From contig JAPOGE010000007.1 of the NCBI GenBank assembly GCA_028283345.1, positions 1-40,931 of the forward strand: a stretch of 40,931 nucleotides of DNA. Direction: 5' to 3'. Made by a program: the position numbers and the translations under genes. The notes under the pieces were generated by a model that was given only the letters and a program-made list of their open reading frames with translations, was not told the origin of the DNA and ran no database searches. Every line of letters begins with the position of its first letter. Within the stretch, counting starts at the first letter, position 1. Below are positions 24,625 to 35,400 of this stretch, one piece after another. The stretch comes from Candidatus Poseidoniales archaeon (GTDB lineage: Archaea; Thermoplasmatota; Poseidoniia; Poseidoniales; Poseidoniaceae).

Positions 24625-25764
24625 TCAACCCGACATGTCTGCATATGACCTTGCCAGAGCGGAGACTCCGCGTGCAATCTCCTCGCCCGAGAGATCGCCA
24701 CTGAGACTGAAGCGCACAGATGAGAGCGCGCCGGCCTCGCTGATACCCATCCCCAACAGCACATGACTGGCCTTGCCGGCCGAGGAGGTACAACCACTGC
24801 TCGGAGAGATCAGTAGCCCATTGATTCCGCACTCGATGACCAGAGGTTCGGCCAACACCGACTCGATGCACAGATTCAGGATTCCCGCGGCACAATTCTC
24901 CGGACTTATCGTCCAGCACTTCCTCCCCAATTCAGCTTTCACTATAGAATCTGCCAGTAAGAGGCTGTTGGCGGCTGAAAGTTCGGGCAGTTCACAGGCA
25001 TCGCCAAGCCCGGCTATCTGCGCATTTGCCAGCCCGGTAGAGTCGTAGCGAGAATTTGTACTGGCCGAAACGGCACCGCCATCGTGAATCAGTGGCGCGA
25101 GCACATTGCCGGATTTGACTATCAACACCCCGATACCGCTCGGTCCGCCGATGCTCGCGACATCGAACGACAGGCTGTCGACGCCGAGTTCATTGAAGGA
25201 AAACGGAATCCTTCCTATGGCGGCGCGTCCATTACAGTGAATCTTGGCCTTCGGGGCGATTTCTCTGATCAACTCGACCAATTCAGCAATCGGTTGAATC
25301 GCTCCGGTCTCCTCATTGACCAGATGAGCCGAGACCAATGCGGTGTCGGAACTGAGGACTTCTTTGGCCAGCCCCAGGTCCGCCACACCTTCCCGATCTA
25401 CCGGAATGGTCACCAAGTCCCAGCCGTGGCTCTCGATTTCGCGGGCACAGTTCAACGTGCTCAGAGGTTCGGTGGATAGCACCGCCAGAGATTTTCCACC
25501 CGGCTCGGCGCGCTTTGCGAATCCCTTTAGGGCGAGATTATCGGCCTCGGCTATGCCGCTGGTGAAGATTACCTCCCCCGGTGAACACCCGATGCGTGCC
25601 GCGACTTTGGCGCGCACGGTGGTATGGAGATTCTGAGTCGCATCACCCAAAGGGTGAAGGCTGGCCGGACTGGAGTTTAGACTCAGCCAGGGCCGCATTG
25701 CCTCGACCACCATGGGGTTGACCTCGGCTGTGGCCAAGCCATCGAAGTTTACCAAGTCGGTCAT
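24625..25764 (-). CDS. IscS/NifS-like fold protein with degenerate PLP site
   Basis: 379 residues from an ATG at 25764 preceded by GGTGGT; a GTG at 25809 would add 15. The chain follows class V cysteine desulfurases throughout (SPASLHPLG, EVIFTSGIAEADN, VSAHLVNEETGAIQPI, GGPSGIGVLIV, SSGCTSSAGKASHVL, VRFSLSG). Yet key PLP residues are replaced: the stacking His is Pro100, the pyridine-pairing Asp is Asn178, and the His-Lys pair that forms the Schiff base is Ala203-Ser204. The RSGT phosphate loop is also lost. The loop Cys325, which carries the persulfide in true desulfurases, remains. PLP catalysis looks impossible; a sulfur-carrier, scaffold or structural role is conceivable. No SufU/IscU gene is adjacent. 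Confidence 0.75.
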   Translation of the reverse strand: MTDLVNFDGLATAEVNPMVVEAMRPWLSLNSSPASLHPLGDATQNLHTTVRAKVAARIGCSPGEVIFTSGIAEADNLALKGFAKRAEPGGKSLAVLSTEPLSTLNCAREIESHGWDLVTIPVDREGVADLGLAKEVLSSDTALVSAHLVNEETGAIQPIAELVELIREIAPKAKIHCNGRAAIGRIPFSFNELGVDSLSFDVASIGGPSGIGVLIVKSGNVLAPLIHDGGAVSASTNSRYDSTGLANAQIAGLGDACELPELSAANSLLLADSIVKAELGRKCWTISPENCAAGILNLCIESVLAEPLVIECGINGLLISPSSGCTSSAGKASHVLLGMGISEAGALSSVRFSLSGDLSGEEIARGVSALARSYADMSG

Positions 25765-25834
25765 ATCCAGACCACCGAGGGGTATGTCTTGAGGTTTGAC
25801 CCTGTGCACCCAAGCGGTTCACTCAGGCCATCGG

Positions 25835-26060
25835 GGTTCAAATCCATCTCTGCGCGATAAAGGCGTTTTATTGCATAGTGCAGAGAGTGGAGAATATCAA
25901 TGGACCAAAGTTTCACGCTTTGAAATGTTGAATTGTGAAACTTTGAAACACGTCACAATCGGTATTATGCATTTTGATGTGCCGATTGTGTCTGGTTCAA
26001 ATCCCATCTCTGCACGACAAAAGCGTTTTATTGCATAGTGCAGAGAGTGGGATTTGAACC
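25835..26060. repeat. nested inverted and direct repeats built from tRNA 3'-end copies
   Basis: A unit of about 56 bp occurs twice (25835-25890 and 25994-26050): a GGTTCAAATC..ATCTCTGC tRNA T-arm/acceptor piece, then GCGTTTTATTGCATAGTGC and AGAGAGTGG. The second unit runs into the tRNA-Leu 3' half, so 25994-26014 and 26039-26060 form a 21-bp inverted repeat with one bulge. Between the units are two more perfect inverted repeats: CAAAGTTTCAC/GTGAAACTTTG (25906-25916, 25935-25945) and CACAATCGG/CCGATTGTG (25954-25962, 25982-25990). Confidence 0.8.
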
Positions 26061-26122
26061 CACGAACGTATCACGACCGGAACTTAACTCCGGCGCCTTT
26101 GACCAAGCTCAGCCATCTCTGC
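26039..26122 (-). tRNA. tRNA-Leu, anticodon UAA
   Basis: Read on the minus strand from 26122. The acceptor stem GCAGAGA/TCTCTGC is perfect. The D-arm GGCTGAGCTTGGTCAAAGGC matches the leucine type. The anticodon stem CCGGA/TCCGG encloses loop GTTAAGT, giving anticodon TAA. A variable arm typical of a class II tRNA and a T-arm GTGGG-TTCAAAT-CCCAC complete it. The discriminator base is A, as expected for leucine, and CCA is not encoded. No intron is seen. Confidence 0.95.
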
Positions 26123-26163
26123 ACCACCTCGCAGAATGCTGTGGGCTTTGAATAGGTCGGCGC

Positions 26164-29100
26164 TTGAGTATGGTGGGAATAATGATGCAGACCTCATCCC
26201 AACTATACAAACCGTTTAATGGGGCGAATACAGGCCTCACTGTGAGGCCGATGAGTAGTCGTACGTACGATAGCGCGGGGAAAGTGTTTCACTCACCCAT
26301 CACCAGCCCACGTCGAGAGCGTTTCCTCATCCCGGTTTTCCTCGTTTTCCTGATGCTCTCCTCTCTTTTTCCGTTGCTAACACCCCCCCCTCGGTCGGAC
26401 CAGTACCATGACCAGACAATCGAACTCGGAGATGAACTCGAATTACATCACGCCGGTGAGGATAATCTTGTCGACTATGATCTGTACGTGGTAGCGGAAA
26501 ATCAGACCGCTGGCGGTGATGGTTTCATCACTACACTGAGGCCCGATGACGGTGACCAGGAAGATGCCAGTGCCATCGACGGAATAGAGTTCCGCTCTGC
26601 TGAAATGGTTTCAGACCTACAGATATACGGTAAGGGGGCAACCAATTCTCCCGAGATTCGGATGTACTACTACCTTCAGTTCACCGGCCAAGACGGTTCC
26701 ACCGCCGACGTCACCATTTCCCTCGAGGCCGGCGGTTTCCAAATCACCGACAAGACCATCAGCATCGATGACCCCTGCAATAGCGGATTGTTCCAGGCCA
26801 GTTGTGCCTACAATGGTCGAGAAATTTATTTTGATGATATCGATGTCAATGGATTCTCGATACCTACAGGAAAACAGTTGGTGATCCGCATCGATGCTGA
26901 GGCTACGTGCGAAGGTAGTGATAACAACCCCCTCGGTGGCAGTTCCTGCGATGTCAGAATCGCCTACGGCAATGTCGACAATGATGGTGGCTCGGGATTC
27001 ACTCGAATCGAGGTACGCGCCAATGCGATGGCCAATAGCGAGGTTAGAATACACAAACTCGGTGGCGCCTGGAACGACGCCCAGGTCACCGAATGGTATC
27101 CCAACCACACACCCGAGCACCGCACCATGCAATTCAGCATCGATGTCCGCAACTCGTTTGGACGCTACGACATCACCCAGGTGAAGTTGCAACTTATTTC
27201 ACCCGGCGAAACCTCGTTTCCATTCGAGAAGATATTCTCAAACAACGAGTTGAAACTCGACAACCAAGGACTGGTCGGTAATTACAACTGGACCTATAAC
27301 GCCGGCATCGCCCCCGGTGAATACGGCCTGAAACTCGATATCACCGATCTGCAAGGTCATTCGGTGAAGTTTGAGCACGACGGAATCGAGATGCTCGAGG
27401 TCGGGGTTTCGGTTGAATTGGGCGCCGGCCAGTCCGATAATCTGCTGGTTGCGCCGGGTAAGACTTCGTCGGTGGAATTTGTCCTCAACCATATCGGCTC
27501 ATCCAGCATTTCGACTGAAGTTAATTTCACTCTTCAACAGAGTCTGTCCAGCGGTTGGTTGTGGCGCTTCGACCAACCGGGTTTCTATTCCCTTTCCGGC
27601 GGTGGTTCTTTCGCTCGCCCGATTCTCTCGGTCACGGCGCCCGAGGATGATATGACCAACACCCCCGATTCAATCACCATCATCGCCCGCGCCTACGCCG
27701 ACCAGGATGGTGACGGCACAGATGAGGAAGTGCAGGTGGTGAAGACTACAATCACTGTCGAAGAGGTCGGTGTATTCGCCCCTCCCAGAATCAACGTCTA
27801 TGAGGATGTGGAACATCAGATGGAAATAGCCGACTCAGCCCGCCCCGAGGCCTATGATGAGACCTTGTCCCACTTTGTCGATTCGGAACAGACCGGCAGA
27901 TTTTGGCTCGACCTGCTGAACACCGGTTTCGACGAGGATAGTTTCCGCATCAAGATCAAGGATATTCCCGAACAATGGGATGTTGCGGTCTACGACAATA
28001 CCACCTTGGTCGAGTTGGACAAGCAACAAGCCGCTTGGGTTTCGCCAATAATCCATAGTCACTCGGTCGACAATTTCTTCCTCGAAGTATACCCTCCACC
28101 CGAGAGGGAAGGAGAGGACTCGGGAATAATCGAGGTCGAGGTGATTTCCACTGGCGATGATGTACTGGTATCGTCGGTTCGTTTCACCTTGCACCGCACC
28201 TTTGGTGTCTACGCTGAAGTGATTTACGACCCATATGGTCTACCCGATGGCCACATCGGACCATTTTCTGCCGGGGCCGAAATCGATATGACGATAAGAA
28301 TCTCAGCCCAATCAGGAGACAGCAGTGTGGTGACTCCTTGGCAGATTCGTAACCCCGCGAGTCTGGACAAGAATCTTGAGGTCGAAAACGGAATGTATGG
28401 TCGTTGGGATTGGTCGATCACCTTCGCTTCCAACGGCACCTTCGCCCCGAAGGTCGACCTCGCAGCCAACTCGAGCGAGGAGATTAATCTCAATGTCATC
28501 ACCAAATCAGGTTTGTCGGCCGGCAACCATACGATTTACCTGCGCATCATCGAGGAAGGCGGTGGCGATGAGGCACGCTATTTCGACCTGCCGTTGAGGT
28601 TTGAAATCGACCGCGACCAACCCGATGACATCCAGATTACCCAGAAGAGCGAGTTGACCCCGTTCTCGGCCGGCGAGAACCGCGACATGTCCTTCAAGGT
28701 TTACAACGGCAACAACATCGACCTCTCGTTGCTGGTATCGGTGATTTCGCCCGATGGATGGGTGGTCTCGGTCTCCGATAATCCGCTACTGTCCATTCCC
28801 GCCTTCTCGGAAGGAAATTTCACCGTTTCCGTAAGAGCCCCCGACAGTGTGCGCCACGGTGATGACTTCACCTATACCCTGGAGGTGCGACCACTCGATA
28901 GCGAGGTTCACTTCGGTGAGGAATACACCGTGCGCAAAAATGTCAACATCAAAGTCGAAGCGGTCGGAATGGACCGCCTGATGGCCGAATTGAGCAACCC
29001 GAGAATGCCGACCATCATCGCCTTCGTAGCCATCGTCTTCCTTCTCGGAATCGGCTTCTCACGCCGCCGCGGCGTGGTTTACGAGGACTGGGAAGACGAA

Positions 29101-29295
29101 GATTTCGCTGACGACGGGCAAGACCCCGATGGTGATAACCTTGGTTTGCCCGGTGCAGAGATGGACAAGAAGACGGTCGATATTCCAGCTCCGGTCATCG
29201 ATGATGACCTGGAATTGCTCGATGATGACCTCGACGACGACGGAATAGATGTCGACGAATTAGACGGTGACGAATTAGACGGCGTCGAGAGATAA
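26164..29295 (+). CDS. large membrane-anchored surface protein with acidic cytoplasmic tail
   Basis: The longest frame gives 1,043 residues from a TTG, but GGTGGG at 26172-26177 points to an ATG at 26182 or 26185 as the true start. Hydrophobic segments sit at about 52-72 (signal or anchor) and 950-970. The long region between is predicted outside the cell and looks like beta-rich modules resembling CARDB/NPCBM-associated Ig-like units, repeatedly ending in motifs such as AGEYGLKLDI or AGNHTIYLRII, with many N-glycosylation sequons. The last 70 residues are mostly Asp/Glu with short repeats (DELDG). The architecture matches large surface proteins common in planktonic archaea. The function is not known; with the giant neighbour it probably builds the cell envelope. 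Confidence 0.7.
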   Translation: MSMVGIMMQTSSQLYKPFNGANTGLTVRPMSSRTYDSAGKVFHSPITSPRRERFLIPVFLVFLMLSSLFPLLTPPPRSDQYHDQTIELGDELELHHAGEDNLVDYDLYVVAENQTAGGDGFITTLRPDDGDQEDASAIDGIEFRSAEMVSDLQIYGKGATNSPEIRMYYYLQFTGQDGSTADVTISLEAGGFQITDKTISIDDPCNSGLFQASCAYNGREIYFDDIDVNGFSIPTGKQLVIRIDAEATCEGSDNNPLGGSSCDVRIAYGNVDNDGGSGFTRIEVRANAMANSEVRIHKLGGAWNDAQVTEWYPNHTPEHRTMQFSIDVRNSFGRYDITQVKLQLISPGETSFPFEKIFSNNELKLDNQGLVGNYNWTYNAGIAPGEYGLKLDITDLQGHSVKFEHDGIEMLEVGVSVELGAGQSDNLLVAPGKTSSVEFVLNHIGSSSISTEVNFTLQQSLSSGWLWRFDQPGFYSLSGGGSFARPILSVTAPEDDMTNTPDSITIIARAYADQDGDGTDEEVQVVKTTITVEEVGVFAPPRINVYEDVEHQMEIADSARPEAYDETLSHFVDSEQTGRFWLDLLNTGFDEDSFRIKIKDIPEQWDVAVYDNTTLVELDKQQAAWVSPIIHSHSVDNFFLEVYPPPEREGEDSGIIEVEVISTGDDVLVSSVRFTLHRTFGVYAEVIYDPYGLPDGHIGPFSAGAEIDMTIRISAQSGDSSVVTPWQIRNPASLDKNLEVENGMYGRWDWSITFASNGTFAPKVDLAANSSEEINLNVITKSGLSAGNHTIYLRIIEEGGGDEARYFDLPLRFEIDRDQPDDIQITQKSELTPFSAGENRDMSFKVYNGNNIDLSLLVSVISPDGWVVSVSDNPLLSIPAFSEGNFTVSVRAPDSVRHGDDFTYTLEVRPLDSEVHFGEEYTVRKNVNIKVEAVGMDRLMAELSNPRMPTIIAFVAIVFLLGIGFSRRRGVVYEDWEDEDFADDGQDPDGDNLGLPGAEMDKKTVDIPAPVIDDDLELLDDDLDDDGIDVDELDGDELDGVER

Positions 29296-29335
29296 TTCTC
29301 CAAAATAATTGATGTGGGACTAGAAACAGATATTT

Positions 29336-29354
29336 GATTCCCCTTAGGGGAATC
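29336..29354 (+). terminator. perfect hairpin between the two surface-protein genes
   Basis: GATTCCCC-TTA-GGGGAATC is an exact 8-bp stem with a 3-base loop, 40 bases after the stop of the 1,043-residue protein. No T-run follows, so it may be an attenuating or processing hairpin rather than a true terminator. Confidence 0.4.
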
Positions 29355-29406
29355 GTCCGAACAATGCTCCACGTCCATTAAAAGGGTTGAACGGTGGGTT
29401 CGCCTC

Positions 29407-32400
29407 ATGTCTGAGTATGCCGGTGAGAGCCCCGTCTTCATCACCTCCCTGACCTCACGTAAGAGTAGGCGTGCCTTCAGTTTGGTATTGCTGATGATGC
29501 TGTCGACTGTGATTGGCTTGGAAATTGCCGCCTGGGAAGCGATGGCACTCAATGACCAGGACGGCGATGGACTCTCCTACGGACTTGAATATCTCATCAA
29601 TACCCAGCCTCAGAACCCGGATTCAGATAACGATGGCCTGCCCGATGGCTGGGAATGGAAATACGGCCTCGACCCGAACGATGGTTCTTCCATCGGTGTC
29701 AACGGCGCGACCGGTGACCAAGATGGCGACGGCATGACCAATCTGCAGGAATATCTCTACAAACAGCCGAGTAACTGGGATCTGGCCTCGACCCCCCAGG
29801 TTCTCGATAACGGAGTCTGGTGGAATGGCACCGTGCCGGTGCGTAATTGGAATGAGGAGAATGCGATGCAGTATTCACGACCGGGATGCGGTGATGCTGG
29901 AAGTGATGGTACCGGTAGCATTATCCTATGCGACGAGGACCCGGTCGGCAATATCTGCACCGATGGCATCGACAACGACCGCGATGGTCTGGTCGATAGT
30001 GCCGACAGTGATTTCGACGGTGATGCCGATTGTTCCTCCAACGATGACGATGGCGACGGGCTTTACGACGAGGACGTCGATGGCTGGGATACCGATGGCG
30101 ATGGTATGCCCGATGGCTGGGAAGCGGCCAATGGACTGGATGCAACCTCTGCCTCAAACGATGATGGCTATGGCGGCGACCCCGATGGCGACGGTCTCAT
30201 CAATATCTACGAATACGCCAATCCGTCCTGGACCACCCAGTGTGGCGGCCAAGACTGCTGGCGCCCCGGCCCCCCGACCGCGGCGATGACCGAGACCGTC
30301 ACCCCATGTGACCCGGCGGCGGGGATAGGCCCCAACGGTTGCCAGAGCAATACCGCTGAAGTCGATGGGATAACCAGTACCGATCCACAGAACCCGGACA
30401 CCGATGGTGACGGCCTGAACGATTCCTATGAGGCTCTGGTTCTATTGACCGACCCGACCTCCCGCGATACCGATGGCGATGGTATCGATGATGGGGTTGA
30501 AGTCAATGGTGCCTATGGGGTTCCCGGCCAGGCCAGTGACCCTCGTAACAACAATACCGATGGTGACCAATTCGACGATGGTGAAGAAGACCTGAATGGT
30601 AATGGCGTCATCGACCCCGGAGAAACCGACCCGACCCGAAGAGAGGATTCGGGTGATTTCGATAATGACGGAATCGAGAATTGGGAGGAGAACATGTCAT
30701 GCACCGCGTGGGATGTCTTTGATACCGACTCCGGAGGTGTTGGCGATGGTGATGAAAGAAATGTCACCCACAATACCGACCCGTGTATGTCGATGGTCAG
30801 TGCGACCGGAAATATCGTCATCTGGACCGCTGTTACCAGCCGTCTCACCTTGGCCGATGGTACCGGTTTCAATCCTGCCGGTGGTGTCGGATTCTACAAC
30901 AATAGTGGTACCTTGACCGCATTCGCCTATTCCACTGTGGTAAACGATGTTCTCTTCGGGGTCAGTCTTGCCCCTCCCGGAGGTGTGACCACGGTTGAAT
31001 CGCACAATGGTTCTTGGTGCCATACCCTGGCCACCAATGACGGTACCCTGTCGACCTGGCGGAATTACTGTGATGATGATTACAAGGATACCGATGGTGA
31101 TGGACTTGCCAATTGGCAGGAATTGCTCGGCACTTTCGGTTTCTTCTCCAATCCCACTCTTGTCGATACCGATGGTGACGGTGTAAATGACTACGACGAG
31201 GTGATGAATGGTACCGACCCGGGAGAAGCGTGTTGGAATAACCTCGATACCGATGGTGATGGTATCAACGATTACTTTGAGACCTCGACCGGGTGCGACC
31301 TCATCTACGTCGGGGTGATGAATGGTTCCATCGATGGTTATGTGACCGACCCGACGCAGATAGATACCGATAATGGCGGCATCGACGACCGTCAGGAATA
31401 CTTTGACGGCACCAATCCTGAAAACGACCCGACCGACGATATCCACCTGGCAGATACCGATGGCGATGGTATTCCCGATATCGTCGAGAATAACTCCGGC
31501 CTGAATTGGCTCAACCCGGATACCGATGGCGGCGGTATGCTCGACGGCGATGAGTGCCCGCAGGCATTCTGGTTCCTCAACTGCATCGGTGCCCCATTCG
31601 ACCCGTTCGACCCCCGCGATGATATTACATTTGACCAGATTGTGTTCTTCGCCAATAACACCACCGGCGTGGTCGATATCAACCAGCCGCATTATTGGCG
31701 CCTCCATACTTACGATTCCTATACCGGTGCCGCCTATGCAGCCTTTGTTTCGGTACACCCATCGACCGAGATAATGATTCCCTACGGTAATGCCACCCAC
31801 CTTGCCTCCTCTTCGTTTGGCAATGACTCGGTGACCTGGCAGATCAATTTCGTCAATGGCATCTCAACCGGCCCGTTTCCTTTACCGGCTTATTCGAGTA
31901 ACGTGACTTTCTGGTTCGACCCGGCGGTACAGGTCGAGCGCAGCAACGATACCCATCGTTACAATGTGATTGGTGGATACCTCAATGAATTATGGTCGGT
32001 GCAGGCCGAGAACTTCTTCGACGCCACAACCCAAGCTAATACGGTTGCCAATGCCAGTGCTGTATATGAGACCATATTGCCACAGTATTTGACCAATATG
32101 AGTACACCTGAATCAATGGTCTTCAATATCACCAACGGCGTCATCTCCGATTCCGGGGCGACCTCGGCCTGGGGTAAGTCTCAGGCCCTTGCCGATTTCC
32201 TCACCAACGCCGATGCCAATGCGACCGATTTCAAGATAAATTACAATGGTTCGCAGGTTCCAGACCTCGTCGACATCAGTATGCATATGCTAGTCTTAAC
32301 CAAGGAAGGGACCTGCTCAGAATATGCCACCCTGATGACCACCATGGCGCGTTTGGCCGGCCTTCCGGCGCGTATGGTGAGTGGTTACAAGGATGGTGAG

Positions 32401-35400
32401 TGGTCGGGATTGGGATATGCGGTGAGCAGTAACCATTTCACTTACTGGACCGAAATCAACATGCAGACCAGCCCCTCTAGTGGTGGACTGGATCTGGGCT
32501 GGGTTCCTTTCAACCCCTGCCCACCGGCAGAACTGATGGAAGTTGTGAACCTGACCTCATCCCTCTTCACCTGGGATAGAGATGCGTCCTCTTTGATTAA
32601 TCTAAGCGGACAATTACGCTTTGCCGACAACCAATCTGTAGTCGCCCACGCCACCATCAAGGCTTACCTTGCACCGGTCGGCGCCGCGTTCTCATCGATG
32701 GAGATCGGTTGGGAACTCGGCGCAGCAAATACCGATGAGAATGGCAATTTCACCATCAATGGCACACCCATCGATGCCTCTCCACCTGGATTTGGCATCA
32801 TCGTCTTCAAGCCGGTTAGAATGGGCTACGTCTCGGATACCAATATCGTCTCTTCGATACTCATCAACATCACCGATGATGTGGTGATGAGCCAATTGAC
32901 CCCCAATCCTACCGGCAATCCGGTGATTGGTGCCGGAGCATCGACGACGATGACCGGGAAAATAGAATATGAGAATCCTCCGGTTGAAGGGATTGAAAAC
33001 CTCGCCACGCTCACAGTGTTCTTTTCGTACACCAGTTCAATCGATGGGGCTGTCAACCTATCGACCGTGGTTGGCCCTGATGGTCTGTGGTCATTTGATC
33101 TCGGACTCGATGCCAATGAACCGCGCGGCAACCTGACCGGTACACTGTGGTTCGGCGGCTGGAAGGACACTTCAATCTCGATTCCCGGCAGTCCGCAGTT
33201 CAACCTGCGGCCCAGCAACCTCAGTATCGTCATGAATGTATCCGATGCGCCGAACCTTTCCGCCACCTTGGAGGGCCCGGGTGCAAATAATTCGATTCTG
33301 GTGCTCAACGATTTCATCTACATCAATGGTACGGTTCAGTCGCGCGGCGCCAGTCCGGTGAATATGAACGGCAGTCTGGAATTTTCAATCAGGGAGAATG
33401 GCTCCGGCTCGACCTACAGTTTCGTTTTCAACCAGACCGTAAACGGAACATTCAGTATCGTCTTCAATCTCACCGCCGCCACCGCCAGGATACCCGCCGG
33501 CAGATTAGACGCCCAACTGCGCTTCTATCCCTCTTCGATCGAGGCTACCGATGATGCGAATCTAAGCGGCCCTGCCTGGTGGCTGAAGGGCACCTTGGAC
33601 ATCACCTTCTCGCCCTTCATCACCTCGATGCGTGGTCAAGAGGCTTCGGCGATTATCGATTTCTACGACCATCGCGGCGTCAATTATGGCCTCAATCTGA
33701 CCGGCGAGTTCTCGAGCACCTTCGACTCGACCTGGATTAATACCACTGTCAGCCCGGCCGGGGGATACAATCTGCTATGGAATACCTCCAACAACATGAT
33801 TCCCGGGGATTATGTGCTGACGACTCAATTCAACGGTTCCGAACATTACCTCCCCAGCAACTCTTCGACCATGGTCCGTATTCAAGGCGACATCACGGTT
33901 AACGCCGCGCCGGTGGATTTCTGGATTCACATCGGAACAACTGGATATGTAGTCGGCAATGTGACCGATGCGGTTCTCGGCACTCTGGTGGTTGGGAATG
34001 ATAGCATCATCACCGCGATGCTGATAGGACCTGGTGGAATCATTCCACTAGGTACGACAATGCTCAATAATTCAACCGGTGAGTTCAATCTATCGGTATC
34101 GATTCCGGGAACCGGATTCGGCTCAGGAAATTATGAAGTGCAACTAGAGGTAAATTTCGCCGTTGCCGCACCACCGGGTGGTGCGTACTACAATTATCTC
34201 GGAGAATTCCTACCTTCCGCCACCATCGGGGTTGAATCTGAAGCAGCGCTCACGATAGGCACAGTTCCCGATGCTGCGGTTATCAACAGTACGATAGATC
34301 TGGTGATTCACGTTCATGACATAGCCGATAATTCGAATATCACCGGCGTAGATGTGAATTATGAATTCGATTACGGCGGCAGCAATACCTCCATTGGTAC
34401 CGCAACCACCGACTCCGAGGGTAATGCAACTCTATCTTGGCTGGTGCAGGGTTTTGAACCTGGACTTTACACAGTGCGCTACTGGATGGCTAATACCACC
34501 GCCGGCAGCGGTAAATGGTGGGGCAACTATACCACTTCGGAAATGACCATAATGGCGCCGACGATGGTCAATATCTCAATCATACCCAATACCGTCATAG
34601 CCGGGCAGAATTTCAATGTCTCAGGCATGATAATGGACCAGGATAACCTCAGCCGGCCGTTGGTTGAAGCGGTCGACCTCGACGTTTACTTGAGCGATAA
34701 TCCAGAGGAGAAACTCATTAATCGGCAATCCACCGACCCGTCTGGATATTTCAACCTCAGCGTGCCGACAGATAGTTCCGGAAATGGCACGGTTCGTGGT
34801 AACAATACCTTGGTCATCGAAGTTGTCAATGGCTCGAGTCCTTTCTATCTCGACTCAAATTTCAATCACCTGATTCTGGTGATCGGGGTCTCTGACTTTG
34901 AGGCCTTGAAGCCGCTGAATGCGATTATCATCAACCGCAATTCATCGGTCAACATCTCGGTGACATTGGTCGAATCATCGGATATGTTCTCGGCCCTTGC
35001 CGGTCGCAACGTCACCATGCAATTCGATGATGACCCGGTCATGCTGACGTCAATTACCGACGCCGGCGGCGCGTCGTCGTTCAACTATTCCATTCCATTA
35101 TCCCAACCGCTCGGCGTCGTCATTGTGACCTTCTCCTTCGCTGGCGACTTCGACCTGCTCGGTGCTAATAAGTCGATGAATTCCATCACCATTCGCTCGG
35201 TGACTTTCTTGGTCGTCGATACAATCACCGATAATCCGGTCGCCGGCGACATGTTCACGGTCAGTGGAAACATCAGCAGCGACAATGGTACTAGTGGCCT
35301 TATGTTCCGCGATGGTAGCGCACTAATCGCCAATGTATTGTTTAGAATCGATGGCCAGATCGGCAACTTCATCGTCGCAGATGGGGCGATTGATGCCGAT

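Noticed and set aside
25796-26038. An 80-codon forward frame upstream of the tRNA
   Set aside because: It translates the tRNA-end repeats twice (GSNPS and GSNPI) and has no ribosome site; the repeats explain it.
30697-31800. A 367-codon minus-strand frame inside the giant surface-protein gene
   Set aside because: The frame mirrors the Asp/Gly-rich repeat codons (GAT/GGT/ACC) of the sense strand; its Ile/Gly/Val-rich product is what antisense of such repeats gives.
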